A DNA stretch of 14,446 nucleotides from Aquificaceae bacterium (GTDB taxonomy: Bacteria > Aquificota > Aquificia > Aquificales > Aquificaceae), in contig WGFS01000183.1 in assembly GCA_015492115.1 (NCBI GenBank), forward strand, positions 1 to 14,446, given 5' to 3'. Both the position numbers and the translations under genes were made by a program. Position 1 is the stretch's first letter, and every line of letters starts with the position of its first letter. Of this stretch, positions 1-7,930 are shown one piece after another. The notes beneath the pieces are model-generated. The model made no database searches, was not told where the DNA came from, and saw nothing but the letters and a program-made list of their open reading frames with translations.

Positions 1-770
1 GCGGACTCTATCTCCTTCCTCTTGCTATCCTCCACCGAAACGCTTGGAGCCTCCTCTATGAGCTTCTGATGTCTCCTCTGTATTGAGCACTCCCTCTCCC
101 CGAGGACTGCCACGTTCCCGTGAGAGTCTGCAAGAACCTGAAACTCTATATGCTTGGGATTTATTATGAACTTCTCCACATAGACCCTTCCATCACCGAA
201 GGAGACCTCCGCCTCCTGAACCGCAACAGGAAACTTCTCCCTAAGTTCCTTCTCGTTGAACACTATCCTTATGCCCCTTCCTCCTCCCCCTGCGGATGCC
301 TTTAAAACTACCGGATACCCTATCTCGCTGGCTATCTCAAGGGCTTTCTCAAGGTCTGTCGCTCCGGAGCTTCCCGGCACGAGGGGTATGCCTACCTTCC
401 CCGCTATCTCCTTCGTCTTTATCTTGTCACCTATGAGCTCAAGGGTTGCAGGGGAGGGTCCTATGAACTTCACACCGCTCTTCTGGGCTATCTCCGCAAA
501 CTTGGGGTTCTCCGCAAGAAATCCGTATCCCGGATAAACCGCGTCCGCGTGGGACACCTCAACAGCGGACATTATGGTGGGAACGTCAAGGTAGCTCTTG
601 GAGGGTTCGGGGGGACCTATGCAGAGAGCGCTGTCAGCGAGCCTCACGTGGAGTGAGTCCCTGTCCGCCTCCGAATAAACAGCTACGGTCTCTATGCCGA
701 GTTCTTTGCAGGCTCTTATCGCCCTGACCGCTATCTCTCCTCTGTTGGCTATCAGAACCTTTTTGAACAT
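1..770 (-). CDS. accC: Biotin carboxylase, N-terminal part (acetyl-CoA carboxylase subunit), cut by window edge
   Basis: The first 256 residues of a biotin carboxylase, the ATP-grasp enzyme that carboxylates biotin on its carrier protein using bicarbonate and ATP. The start MFKKVLIANRGEIAVR is the classic opening of the family. The ATP-grasp glycine loop is at about residues 157-166 (KASAGGGGRG), and the ATP and biotin site residues align with E. coli AccC: K116, K157, H207, Q231 and H234. The window edge removes the rest of a protein that is normally about 445-475 residues. The ADSALCIGPPEPSKSYLDVP stretch resembles AccC more than the 2-oxoglutarate/pyruvate carboxylase paralogue (CfiB/PycA) of Aquificales, so accC is preferred, but the paralogue is not excluded. 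ATG at 768-770 lies 3 bp after the aminotransferase stop with no strong Shine-Dalgarno, which suggests translational coupling. Confidence 0.88.
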   Translation of the reverse strand, partial: MFKKVLIANRGEIAVRAIRACKELGIETVAVYSEADRDSLHVRLADSALCIGPPEPSKSYLDVPTIMSAVEVSHADAVYPGYGFLAENPKFAEIAQKSGVKFIGPSPATLELIGDKIKTKEIAGKVGIPLVPGSSGATDLEKALEIASEIGYPVVLKASAGGGGRGIRIVFNEKELREKFPVAVQEAEVSFGDGRVYVEKFIINPKHIEFQVLADSHGNVAVLGERECSIQRRHQKLIEEAPSVSVEDSKRKEIES

Positions 771-773
771 ACG

Positions 774-1829
774 TTAGACTATCTTACCAGAAGAGACCGA
801 GCTCAAAAGGGTGCCTATGACCTGCTCAACCTCTTCATCCTTAAGATAGGGGTGGACGGGTATGGAGAAGACCTCCCTCCTGAACCTCTCCGCATTGGGT
901 GTGGGTAGGTGCTCGGAGTTCCTGAGCTCGTGGAGTAAATAGTTGTAGTAAACCCGTGCGTCTATCTCGTTCTTCTTAAGCTCTTCCACGAACCTGTCCC
1001 TCTCGGGATGCATTAGGGTGTAGAGGTGATACACATGGTAGGAGCCCTCGCGCTCTTTGGGGGTCGTGAAGTGCTCGGAGAAGGCTTCTTCGTACCTCCT
1101 CGCTATCTCCCTTCTTCTCTCGTTCCTCTCCTTAAGCTTCCTTAGCTGTATGGTTCCTATGGCGGACTGAAACTCCGTTATGCGGACGTTGAAGGCTGGG
1201 TGGTCTCCGAAGTCTATCCACTGCCTTATCTTTCTCGCTATCTCTGGGTCGTTCGTTGTAAGGGCTCCTCCCTCTCCCATCGGGACGTTCTTGGAAGCGT
1301 AAAAGCTGAAGGCTCCTATGTGTCCCCAGGCTCCCGCCTTCCTTCCCTTAAGCTCAGCCCCGTGTGCCTGAGCGGAGTCCTCCACCACGTAGAAGCCATA
1401 TCTATCCGCGAGGGACATTATCCCCTCCATATCAGCCATGCCACCGTAGAGGTGGACGGGCATCACAACCTTTGGCTTGAACTTCTTGACCGCATCCTCA
1501 AGCTGGTTGAGATCCATGGTGAAGAACTCGTCCACATCAACCACCACGGGCTCACCGCAGGCGAGATAGACCGCATCTATGGTAGCCATAAAGCTCATTG
1601 CGGGGACTATCACCTTGTCCCCCCTGTCAACTCCCAGCGCTCTCAGGGCTATGAAGAGGGCTGTCGTCCCCGAGCAGACCGTGTAGCAGTGGTCAACGCC
1701 GATGAATTCAGCGAACTCCTCCTGAAAGGTCTGAGTCCACTTCCCGCGGGTTATCTGGTGGCTCTCAATTATCTCAATTACCGCCTCTTTCTCCTCCTCG
1801 GAGAATACAGGTTCAACGATCCTTATCAT
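774..1829 (-). CDS. DegT/DnrJ/EryC1-family PLP-dependent aminotransferase
   Basis: A fold-type I PLP enzyme of the family that transaminates keto-sugars on nucleotide carriers. At 351 residues it is close to the usual 360-400. The PLP lysine is K180 in AFSFYASKNVPMGEGG. The cofactor-phosphate region is SGTTAL (53-58), and the ring-contacting aspartate is D151 in VVEDSAQAHGA. The family is clear; the substrate is not. No sugar epimerase, dehydratase or glycosyltransferase adjoins it. Upstream lies the DUF2207 gene 30 bp away and downstream accC 3 bp away, all on the same strand. An extended -10 box sits 14 nt before the ATG, so the gene may have its own promoter. No Shine-Dalgarno precedes the ATG. 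Family assignment is firm, role in lipid or polysaccharide sugars is a guess. Confidence 0.88.
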   Translation of the reverse strand: MIRIVEPVFSEEEKEAVIEIIESHQITRGKWTQTFQEEFAEFIGVDHCYTVCSGTTALFIALRALGVDRGDKVIVPAMSFMATIDAVYLACGEPVVVDVDEFFTMDLNQLEDAVKKFKPKVVMPVHLYGGMADMEGIMSLADRYGFYVVEDSAQAHGAELKGRKAGAWGHIGAFSFYASKNVPMGEGGALTTNDPEIARKIRQWIDFGDHPAFNVRITEFQSAIGTIQLRKLKERNERRREIARRYEEAFSEHFTTPKEREGSYHVYHLYTLMHPERDRFVEELKKNEIDARVYYNYLLHELRNSEHLPTPNAERFRREVFSIPVHPYLKDEEVEQVIGTLLSSVSSGKIV

Positions 1830-1843
1830 GGCTTGAGCTAAGT

Positions 1844-1852
1844 ATTATAACA
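1844..1852 (-). promoter_or_regulatory. Candidate extended -10 promoter (TGTTATAAT) for the aminotransferase gene
   Basis: Read on the minus strand, positions 1852 to 1844 are TGTTATAAT, a perfect extended -10 (TGn plus TATAAT). The box ends 14 nt before the ATG at 1829, which predicts a leader of only about 7 nt. No -35 match is seen, as is usual for extended -10 promoters. It lies in the 30-bp gap after the DUF2207 gene, so it would give accC and the aminotransferase independent expression. Sequence match only. Confidence 0.45.
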
Positions 1853-1859
1853 GCCGAGT

Positions 1860-3677
1860 TCATCTTCCTCCCGCTCCACCTCCTCCGAACCCTCCTCCCG
1901 CTCCAAAACCGCCCCCACCTCCTCCACTTGAGGAGGATACAACAACAGACCTGTAAGCGCTCCCAACTCCGTGGTAAACGTGGCTCAACCTCATCCTCAT
2001 GAACCTCTTCTCCCACACGTCCGGGAGCTTAACCTTCAGCTTGTCCATAGCCTCCTCAACCCTGTCAGCTACCCCGAGGGCTGTCGCGTATATGAGCCAC
2101 TCCTTCCAGATCGCCACGTCCTCCGGAGCGTACTTCTGGAGCATAGCCATGTCGGAGAGGAAGTTCCTGAAAGCTTCCCACTCCAGCTTCTCCTTGTAGT
2201 AATTCTCCTTCCACCTCCCGAAGACCTGGGGAGGCATTAGCACCCAGGGGAGGTTAGAGACCACTATCCCACCAAGGCTCAGTATGAGGAGGTCGTAAAC
2301 GTAAACGCCCTTACTCCTGAACAGGGTGAGGAGCATGCCTATCAGAAGTCCGAACAGCACGCTGAGGGTTATACCTCCCCTCTTCACGAGCCTGTGCCCC
2401 CTCGTGCTCAGGAACTCCCTGACGTAATTTCTGTTCTCAAATTCAAAAACCTCACCAAAATCTCTCTTCAGTTTCTCAAGACCTCTCCTGTCCTTTCTCT
2501 CCACATAGGAGTCTATCAACCTTGTCATCTCCTTCGTTGAGAGTGCGCCCCCTCCGTAGTAGGAGTACTTCTCTATGAAGGAGATGAGCTTCATCTCGTA
2601 GATGTCTTCGGGCACCTTTCCCCTGTGCTTTACCCTCACGTCGTCCCCTTTTATCTCTATCTCAACGAGTCCTCTCCTCTCAAGGTCAAGGAGCGTTGCA
2701 TAGAAGGCGTTCTCATCAGCCCGCGTTGAGTCTCCGTGGAAGAGCATGTTCACCTCCCAGGGTTTCCTCTCCGGGTTGGGTATGTAGCTGAGATACTTGG
2801 GAACCGTAAACCTCTTCTCAGAGCCGAGCCTCCTGTAGAGGAAGAGGAGTACAAAGGGAACACCAAGCACGTAAACCACCAGCAGGGGCTTCAGAACACC
2901 CCTCAGACCGTGGAGGAAGCCCACGAGGGAGTTCGCGCTCTCTGTCCTCGCCCTCACACCCACCACGTACCTCGGAAAGCCCTCAAGGTCAACCGGTCTG
3001 AGGAGGAACTCAAGCTCAACGAGTCCGTCGGTGGGGGCGACCCCCTCTATCAGCCAGAGGTTCTCCTGTCTCTCCACGGAGAACTTTGGTATGTGAGGAA
3101 ATACCTTCTCTATGGCGTTGATCTGGTCGTCTATCCTTATCTCCACCCTGTCGTAGTAAACGTGCGAGTCCGCAAGCTTCAGGTTTATGTGTTTATTACT
3201 GTTGTCAAACTCAATGGGTGGCAGAACCTCGTACTCAAAGACAGCGGTATAGCTCCCGGGAGGGAAGGTCTTCAGGTTCAGTATGCCGAGCTCGTTGTTC
3301 AGAGCCTTTGAAAGGACGAACTCGTAGAGTTCGTAGTCTTCATTCTGGAGATAGACCTGTCCTCTGTAATCCTTGACGTAGGGAACCCCGTCCCCGCCGA
3401 AGCTGAGCGCTCTTATGTAGGGTCTGTTCAGCTCTCCCTCAACAACGAGCGGTGCCTTCCATACCCTGTAGAGCATCCTGAACCTTTTCTCGTCCTTCAC
3501 CTTGAAAACGTAAGTTTCCCTCAGACGTAGCCTGCTGGAGAGTTCAATCTCAGCCCTGTAGGTTGCTGTGAGCCCGCTGAGGAGCTTCCTCAGGTCAAAC
3601 TCCGACACAGCGACAATAATGAAGGAGAGTAGCAGTGAGAGCAGTATCAATTTTAGTAGCTTTCTGTCTTCTCCCAT
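1860..3677 (-). CDS. DUF2207-domain membrane protein with glycine-rich C-terminus
   Basis: A 605-residue predicted membrane protein of the DUF2207 family, whose molecular function is unknown. The N-terminus has a signal or anchor helix (about 10-24). A beta-rich extracytoplasmic region of about 230 residues follows, then a membrane helix at 262-281. A winged-helix-like cytoplasmic part contains ADENAFYATLLDLERRGLVE (320-339), followed by two helices at 436-453 and 461-482. The segment ending EWLIYATALGVADRVEEAM (526-544) is the typical family block. The protein ends in a serine then glycine run (581-604), also usual for this family. It starts one base inside the lemA stop (TGATG), so the two are translationally coupled. 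LemA and DUF2207 or TPM-type proteins are commonly paired. The context here adds a PilZ gene upstream. Confidence 0.85.
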   Translation of the reverse strand: MGEDRKLLKLILLSLLLSFIIVAVSEFDLRKLLSGLTATYRAEIELSSRLRLRETYVFKVKDEKRFRMLYRVWKAPLVVEGELNRPYIRALSFGGDGVPYVKDYRGQVYLQNEDYELYEFVLSKALNNELGILNLKTFPPGSYTAVFEYEVLPPIEFDNSNKHINLKLADSHVYYDRVEIRIDDQINAIEKVFPHIPKFSVERQENLWLIEGVAPTDGLVELEFLLRPVDLEGFPRYVVGVRARTESANSLVGFLHGLRGVLKPLLVVYVLGVPFVLLFLYRRLGSEKRFTVPKYLSYIPNPERKPWEVNMLFHGDSTRADENAFYATLLDLERRGLVEIEIKGDDVRVKHRGKVPEDIYEMKLISFIEKYSYYGGGALSTKEMTRLIDSYVERKDRRGLEKLKRDFGEVFEFENRNYVREFLSTRGHRLVKRGGITLSVLFGLLIGMLLTLFRSKGVYVYDLLILSLGGIVVSNLPWVLMPPQVFGRWKENYYKEKLEWEAFRNFLSDMAMLQKYAPEDVAIWKEWLIYATALGVADRVEEAMDKLKVKLPDVWEKRFMRMRLSHVYHGVGSAYRSVVVSSSSGGGGGGFGAGGGFGGGGAGGR

Positions 3678-4237
3678 CAGGCGTTCCAGCTCACGTCGGG
3701 TCTCTCGTTCACACCTTCGTCAAACTCAAGGTAGTCCATCTTCTTAAAACCGAAAGTTCTCGCTACCATGTTTGAGGGGAAGGTGTCCGTCTTCGTGTTG
3801 AACTCCTGGACTATGTTGTTGTAGGTGTACCTGTGCCTTGCGAGCTCGTCCTCAACAGCTCTTATGGAGGCGGTCAGCTCCTGAACTACCTCGGAGGTCT
3901 TGAGCTCAGGGTAGGACTCAACGGTTAGGAGCAGGTTTCCGAGGAGTCCCCTTGACTCCCTCTCTATCCTCCCGAGCTCCGAGGCTCCCTGGGGTCTGAG
4001 AACAGAGGATCTGAGCTCCGTTACCTTCTCAAGGGTCTCCTTCTCAAACTTGGCGTAGCTCTTCACGCTCTCAACGAGCTGGGATATCATGTCCAGGCGT
4101 TTCTTCAGGGCTACCTGAACCTGACCGAGGGTTGCCTCGGCTCCATTCCTCAGAGTCTGAAAGCGGTTGTAGGTGCTTACGGTATAGAGAACTACCCCAA
4201 CCACAGCCAAAAGGAGGATCACCGCAGTTATATCCAT
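3677..4237 (-). CDS. lemA: LemA family protein
   Basis: A 186-residue LemA protein: a short N-terminal membrane helix (about 3-19) followed by a long helical coiled domain, the usual size and layout. Family hallmarks are YNRFQTLRN just after the helix, the RLDMISQLVESVKSYAKFE stretch (normally R-DLIPNLVETVKGYA-HE) and the C-terminal FPSN-VARTFGF block. The proline and asparagine of the common IPNLV motif are replaced (ISQLV). LemA proteins are inner-membrane, mostly cytoplasmic or periplasmic helical proteins of unclear function. A strong Shine-Dalgarno AGGGAGGT lies 4 nt before the ATG and fixes the start. The stop overlaps the DUF2207 start by one base, and the PilZ gene ends 10 bp upstream. 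Confidence 0.9.
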   Translation of the reverse strand: MDITAVILLLAVVGVVLYTVSTYNRFQTLRNGAEATLGQVQVALKKRLDMISQLVESVKSYAKFEKETLEKVTELRSSVLRPQGASELGRIERESRGLLGNLLLTVESYPELKTSEVVQELTASIRAVEDELARHRYTYNNIVQEFNTKTDTFPSNMVARTFGFKKMDYLEFDEGVNERPDVSWNA

Positions 4238-4241
4238 CTCA

Positions 4242-4249
4242 ACCTCCCT
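4242..4249 (-). promoter_or_regulatory. Strong ribosome binding site of lemA
   Basis: Minus-strand AGGGAGGT, one mismatch from the full anti-Shine-Dalgarno complement, 4 nt before the lemA ATG and overlapping the TAG stop of the PilZ gene. It is one of the few strong sites in this strand's gene string and supports coupling between the two genes. Confidence 0.75.
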
Positions 4250-5345
4250 AAGACTCTTTTAGCTCTCTGAGTATCTCAAACTGCCTTTCCATGACGTAAT
4301 CGCTGACTATGTCCTCCTTCTTCAGGTCTAACTCGTAGCTTATGCCTATCCTGTAGGCGTCCTCATACTCCTCAACGTGTCTCACCGTGGCCTCGGTCTT
4401 AACCTCACCCTTGGGAAGTTTGAAGGATACGCTCACCACGTCCCCGCCCCCGATGTTGTCTATATCTCTGGTGTACACGCCCACACCCCCCACGGATATG
4501 TCCGTTATGCTCCCAACAATGCGCAGGTTCCCCTTCTCTATGACCGCCTTTATCGGTTCCTTTGGGGCAACCCTTACGTAATCCCTCCTCTCCTGAGGCA
4601 GATCCACGAAGCCTATAAGCTCAACCTCCATTACCTCGTTCCTGTTGTCTATATCCCTTATCACTACCGCGACCGTCCTGGGAAGGTTTATGTGCTTTAT
4701 GTAAACCTCATCGTCTATGTTGAAGACCTTGAGGTCGCACAGGCTGACCGTCAGGGTTCCCTCCTCTATGTCCAGTATCCTTGACCTGCATATTATGGGG
4801 ACTTCCTTGTAAAAGGTTATTATCTCTATACTTCTCTTCCGGTTGGAGAACTGTTTCTCAAAGAACTCAATTATCAGCCCTCTCTCTCCCTCAACCCTAA
4901 CCCTGTCCTTCTTCTTTATCTCCCTCCTCAGCTCGTTTATGTACCTCGTGTAGGCGGTCTCAACAGCGGATATGTAGTGGTCTATGAGGGAGACGAAGGT
5001 CTTTATCCTCTCGTGCCCTCTGTCTGCGTCTATCACATAGTCCACGTAGTCCTTGAGTAGCTCTAAAAGAGCTTTGGAGAGGATCGCTCTGAGGTCTATC
5101 TCGTAGCTGGCAAGTCTGTAGGACAGATCGCTCAGTTCCTGAGAGGGATCCCTGTTCATGGAGAAGAGCATAACGTAGAGCTTATCAACCAGCGTGTTGA
5201 GACTCTGGGAGCTCAGGAGCTTGGGTCTCTCATCACCGAGGTACTTCAGGAAGTGCTCCTGGAACCTGTGTTTGTACTGGAGGAAGAAGTCCCTGTCCCG
5301 TGAGAGCCTTCTCATGAGCTCTCTGGGGTCTGTATGAGCGTCCAT
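4248..5345 (-). CDS. PilZ-domain c-di-GMP receptor with N-terminal helical domain
   Basis: A 365-residue protein with three parts. Residues 1-150 are almost all helical with no recognised motif. Residues 155-250 form a beta-rich region resembling the PilZ-N (YcgR-N-like) domain. Residues 251-345 are a PilZ domain. Both c-di-GMP binding motifs are intact: RxxxR at 254-258 (RDYVR) and DxSxxG at 282-287 (DISVGG). Binding of c-di-GMP is therefore well supported; the output is unknown. No signal peptide or membrane helix is seen, so it is probably cytoplasmic. It follows the globin-sensor phosphodiesterase by 40 bp and precedes lemA by 10 bp. A TATAAT box lies 7 nt before the ATG and no Shine-Dalgarno is at normal distance, which allows a leaderless transcript. 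Confidence 0.85.
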   Translation of the reverse strand: MDAHTDPRELMRRLSRDRDFFLQYKHRFQEHFLKYLGDERPKLLSSQSLNTLVDKLYVMLFSMNRDPSQELSDLSYRLASYEIDLRAILSKALLELLKDYVDYVIDADRGHERIKTFVSLIDHYISAVETAYTRYINELRREIKKKDRVRVEGERGLIIEFFEKQFSNRKRSIEIITFYKEVPIICRSRILDIEEGTLTVSLCDLKVFNIDDEVYIKHINLPRTVAVVIRDIDNRNEVMEVELIGFVDLPQERRDYVRVAPKEPIKAVIEKGNLRIVGSITDISVGGVGVYTRDIDNIGGGDVVSVSFKLPKGEVKTEATVRHVEEYEDAYRIGISYELDLKKEDIVSDYVMERQFEILRELKES

Positions 5346-5352
5346 CTGTTAA

Positions 5353-5358
5353 ATTATA
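5353..5358 (-). promoter_or_regulatory. Candidate -10 box (TATAAT) immediately before the PilZ gene
   Basis: Minus-strand TATAAT ends 7 nt before the ATG at 5345, which would place the transcription start on or next to the start codon. No -35 match is seen at 16-18 bp. The 40-bp gap also carries the G-rich run GGGTGGGTGGGG on the same strand. It could be a real secondary promoter or just the AT-rich stretch favoured before start codons. Confidence 0.35.
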
Positions 5359-5385
5359 TGCTCCGCAGGATACCCCACCCACCCT

Positions 5386-7908
5386 TTAGGCTCCTGCACG
5401 CTCTCTGAAGTATCTCTCAAACTCATCGGGTGGTACGGGCGGTAAGAAGAAGTATCCCTGAGCGAAGTCACATCCAAGCTCCTTCAGGGTTTCGGTCTGT
5501 TCCTCTGTTTCAACCCCTTCAGCCACCGTCTTGAGACCGAAGGTCTGGGCGAGGAGTATGGCAGCCTTCGTGATCTCAAGGTCTTCCCTGTCCCCCGGTA
5601 TGTCCTTCACAAAAGTTCTGTCTATCTTGAGGGCATAGACGGGCAGTCTCTTCAGGTAGGCGAGGGAGGAGTAACCAGTCCCGAAGTCGTCTATGTAAGT
5701 CCTTATACCTCTTGAGGTGAGCGTACTGAGTATCTCTATCATTCTCTCAACGTCCTCCATAACGGCGGACTCCGTTATCTCTATCTCAAGGAGGTTACAT
5801 CCACCTGCATCGGAGAGTACCATGTAGAGGTTCTCAACGAAGAAGGGGAGCTTCAGCTGTATGGGTGAGACGTTCACCGCTACGGGTACTGCTATCCCTT
5901 TCCTGTTCCACTCCTCGGACTGCCTGCAGGCTTCCCTTATAACCCACTCCCCCACCTCGTGGATGAGCTCGCTCTCCTCAAGGACGGGTATGAACTTCCC
6001 CGGGGGTATGAGCTCATCTCCCTTCCTCCACCTTATGAGTGCCTCCGCTCCCACCACCTTTCCCGTTCTGAGTTCAATCTTGGGCTGGTAGTAGAGGAGA
6101 AACTCCCCTCTGTCTAAAGCCTTCCTCAGGTCGCTCCTCAGCCTTATCTTCTCTAAGGTCTCTCTTCTGGCGGTCTCGGAGTAGTACATGGTTCTGTTCC
6201 CTCCCAGCTCCTTAGCCCTCTGGAGTGAGAGTGATGCGTTTGAGAAGAGCCTCTCCCCTGTGTCCACGTCCTCGGGGAATATGGACACACCGTAGGAGAA
6301 GGTTATGAATATCTCTGTTGAGTCAACACCGAAGGGCTCTCTGAAGGCTTCCCTTATCCTGTGGAGGAGCTTTTCAACAGCGTTCTTCGCGTCCTCCGAG
6401 AAGAGGACAACACCGAACTCGTCAGCCCCCACCCTTCCGAGGAAGTCCGTTCCCCTTATCAGTCTCTTCAGCCTGCCCGCGATCTCTCTGAGAAGGGTGT
6501 CCACCCTCTCGTGACCGAAAGCCTCGTTCAGCTCCGAGAACTTGTCTATGTCCATGAGCAGTAAGGCTACCTCCTTCCTCTCCTTCTTGGCTTTGTCCAC
6601 GAGCTCTGCGAGTCTCCTGAGGAAGTATATCCTGTTGGGGAGCTGTGTGACCTCGTCGTAGAGCTCAAAGTAGGTGAGCCTTTCCTCCATGCTGATCTTC
6701 CTGAGGGCAAAAGAGAGGTCATGGGCTACCTCCTTCAGTAGCTCTATCTCTTCCCTGGTGAAACCCTCCTCCGACCACCTTGATATAAGGAGGTAGAGCT
6801 CCCCCGTTTCAAGGGGTATGCAGGTGGACGTATCGCTCTCCAGGAAAACACCGTCGTCGGAGAGGGGTCTCTCCTCTCCCTTCCTGTATATCCCCGCGTA
6901 CCTGAAGCCTCCGTCCCTCAGAGCCCTTACCGCTGAGGAAAAGAGCTCCTCCTCGGAGCTCACCGTTGTCGTGAGTATGTTTATCCTGCTGAGCGTGTCG
7001 TAGAGCTTGTTCAGCCTCCTTATTACCTCCTCCCTCTTGAGCCTTTCCCTGACGTCTCTGAATATGCCCGTCAGATATCTCCTCCCATCGTGCTGGAAGA
7101 TAGCGTAGCTTATCTCAACCGGGATCCACTCACCGCTCCTCTTGTTCTCCACGTACTCTATCTCCGTCGTCCCTTCCCCCGTCCTCAGATACCTCCTGAA
7201 CTTATCCTCCATCACAGGTCTGAGCTCCTCCGGGTGTATCCAGAGGGCGTCCCTTCCCAGCACCTCATCCTCACTTTCCAGACCGAGAAGCTCAAGGGCG
7301 CGGGAGTTCAGGTCTGCTATCCTCCCTGTATCAAGGTCAACGACCATCACTGCGTCCCTTACCGAGTTGAGTATGGTTCTGTACTTCTCCGACTCTCCCC
7401 TTATTACCTTTGAGAAGAGGTAGGCGTCAAGGGATATGGTTACGTCAAGCATCACGACCTTGAAGAGGGCGAGGAGTGTCGGGAGGAGAAGTTCCCCTTC
7501 AACCTTATCCTTTATGAGAGGAATGACTGTCTCAACCCACTTGGCGAAGGCTCCGGTGTAGTACTTGGGCTCTATCCCCAGCTTCTCATGGACGTAACCC
7601 ACCCTGAGCCTTGAGAGGGCGTAATCAAGGTCGTAGTTACCCCTCAGTAGTTCCCTGAAGTAACCCGCCTGTGACCTCTTAAGCCTCTCTATGAGCCCCT
7701 CCTCCCTCTCAAGAATGCTCCTGATCTCCTCAAAGGAGAGGAGGTGTCCGTAGAACTCATCAAAGAGCCCAGCTATCTCCTCCTCGCTTACCTTCCTCCC
7801 AAGTTCCCTCAGTAAGTCTATCTCCCGCTCAGAGAGGTTGACGTAGGCTACCCTTCTCTCTATCTCCTTCTCGCTGAGACCGAGAAGCTCGGCTATCCTG
7901 TCAAGCAC
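5386..7908 (-). CDS. Globin-coupled sensor: globin-PAS-GAF-GGDEF-EAL protein, predicted heme/oxygen-responsive c-di-GMP phosphodiesterase
   Basis: An 840-residue cytoplasmic signalling protein. Residues 20-170 are a globin-coupled sensor domain: Y53 in FDEFYGHLL matches the distal tyrosine of HemAT and DosC, and H107 in RVGYVHEKLGIEPKYY matches the proximal heme ligand. A PAS domain follows (about 172-290), then a GAF-like region (about 305-405), GGDEF (about 410-575) and EAL (about 585-832). The GGDEF site is degenerate (GADEF at 494-498; GHERVD in place of GHxxGD) but keeps an RxxD inhibitory-site motif at 485-488. The EAL domain keeps the metal and catalytic residues: E622, N679, E710, D740, D741, K761, E797 and Q817. 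Net phosphodiesterase activity is inferred. The start is a GTG with AAAGGG directly abutting it; no better in-frame start was found. It is divergent from the diguanylate cyclase operon. Confidence 0.92.
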   Translation of the reverse strand: MLDRIAELLGLSEKEIERRVAYVNLSEREIDLLRELGRKVSEEEIAGLFDEFYGHLLSFEEIRSILEREEGLIERLKRSQAGYFRELLRGNYDLDYALSRLRVGYVHEKLGIEPKYYTGAFAKWVETVIPLIKDKVEGELLLPTLLALFKVVMLDVTISLDAYLFSKVIRGESEKYRTILNSVRDAVMVVDLDTGRIADLNSRALELLGLESEDEVLGRDALWIHPEELRPVMEDKFRRYLRTGEGTTEIEYVENKRSGEWIPVEISYAIFQHDGRRYLTGIFRDVRERLKREEVIRRLNKLYDTLSRINILTTTVSSEEELFSSAVRALRDGGFRYAGIYRKGEERPLSDDGVFLESDTSTCIPLETGELYLLISRWSEEGFTREEIELLKEVAHDLSFALRKISMEERLTYFELYDEVTQLPNRIYFLRRLAELVDKAKKERKEVALLLMDIDKFSELNEAFGHERVDTLLREIAGRLKRLIRGTDFLGRVGADEFGVVLFSEDAKNAVEKLLHRIREAFREPFGVDSTEIFITFSYGVSIFPEDVDTGERLFSNASLSLQRAKELGGNRTMYYSETARRETLEKIRLRSDLRKALDRGEFLLYYQPKIELRTGKVVGAEALIRWRKGDELIPPGKFIPVLEESELIHEVGEWVIREACRQSEEWNRKGIAVPVAVNVSPIQLKLPFFVENLYMVLSDAGGCNLLEIEITESAVMEDVERMIEILSTLTSRGIRTYIDDFGTGYSSLAYLKRLPVYALKIDRTFVKDIPGDREDLEITKAAILLAQTFGLKTVAEGVETEEQTETLKELGCDFAQGYFFLPPVPPDEFERYFRERAGA

Positions 7909-7914
7909 CCCTTT

Positions 7915-7920
7915 AATATA
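7915..7920 (-). promoter_or_regulatory. Candidate -10 box (TATATT) for the globin-sensor gene
   Basis: Minus-strand TATATT, preceded by TG with no spacer base, ends 6 nt before the GTG at 7908. A transcript from it would start at about the GTG and be leaderless. No convincing -35 is seen. Weak evidence, based on sequence match and position only. Confidence 0.3.
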
Positions 7921-7930
7921 CAGAATTTTA

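Noticed and set aside
120..537. Small plus-strand frames at the left end
   Set aside because: They lie inside the biotin carboxylase gene, which is confirmed by its conserved sequence over 256 residues.
1200..1841. 213-codon open frame on the plus strand opposite the aminotransferase
   Set aside because: The opposite strand encodes a protein with a full set of DegT-family motifs. The plus-strand translation has no recognisable domain and low-complexity composition; it is a shadow.
1863..1934. Glycine/serine-rich coding repeat at the end of the DUF2207 gene
   Set aside because: Looked like a possible repeat expansion, but a glycine-rich tail is a usual feature of this protein family.
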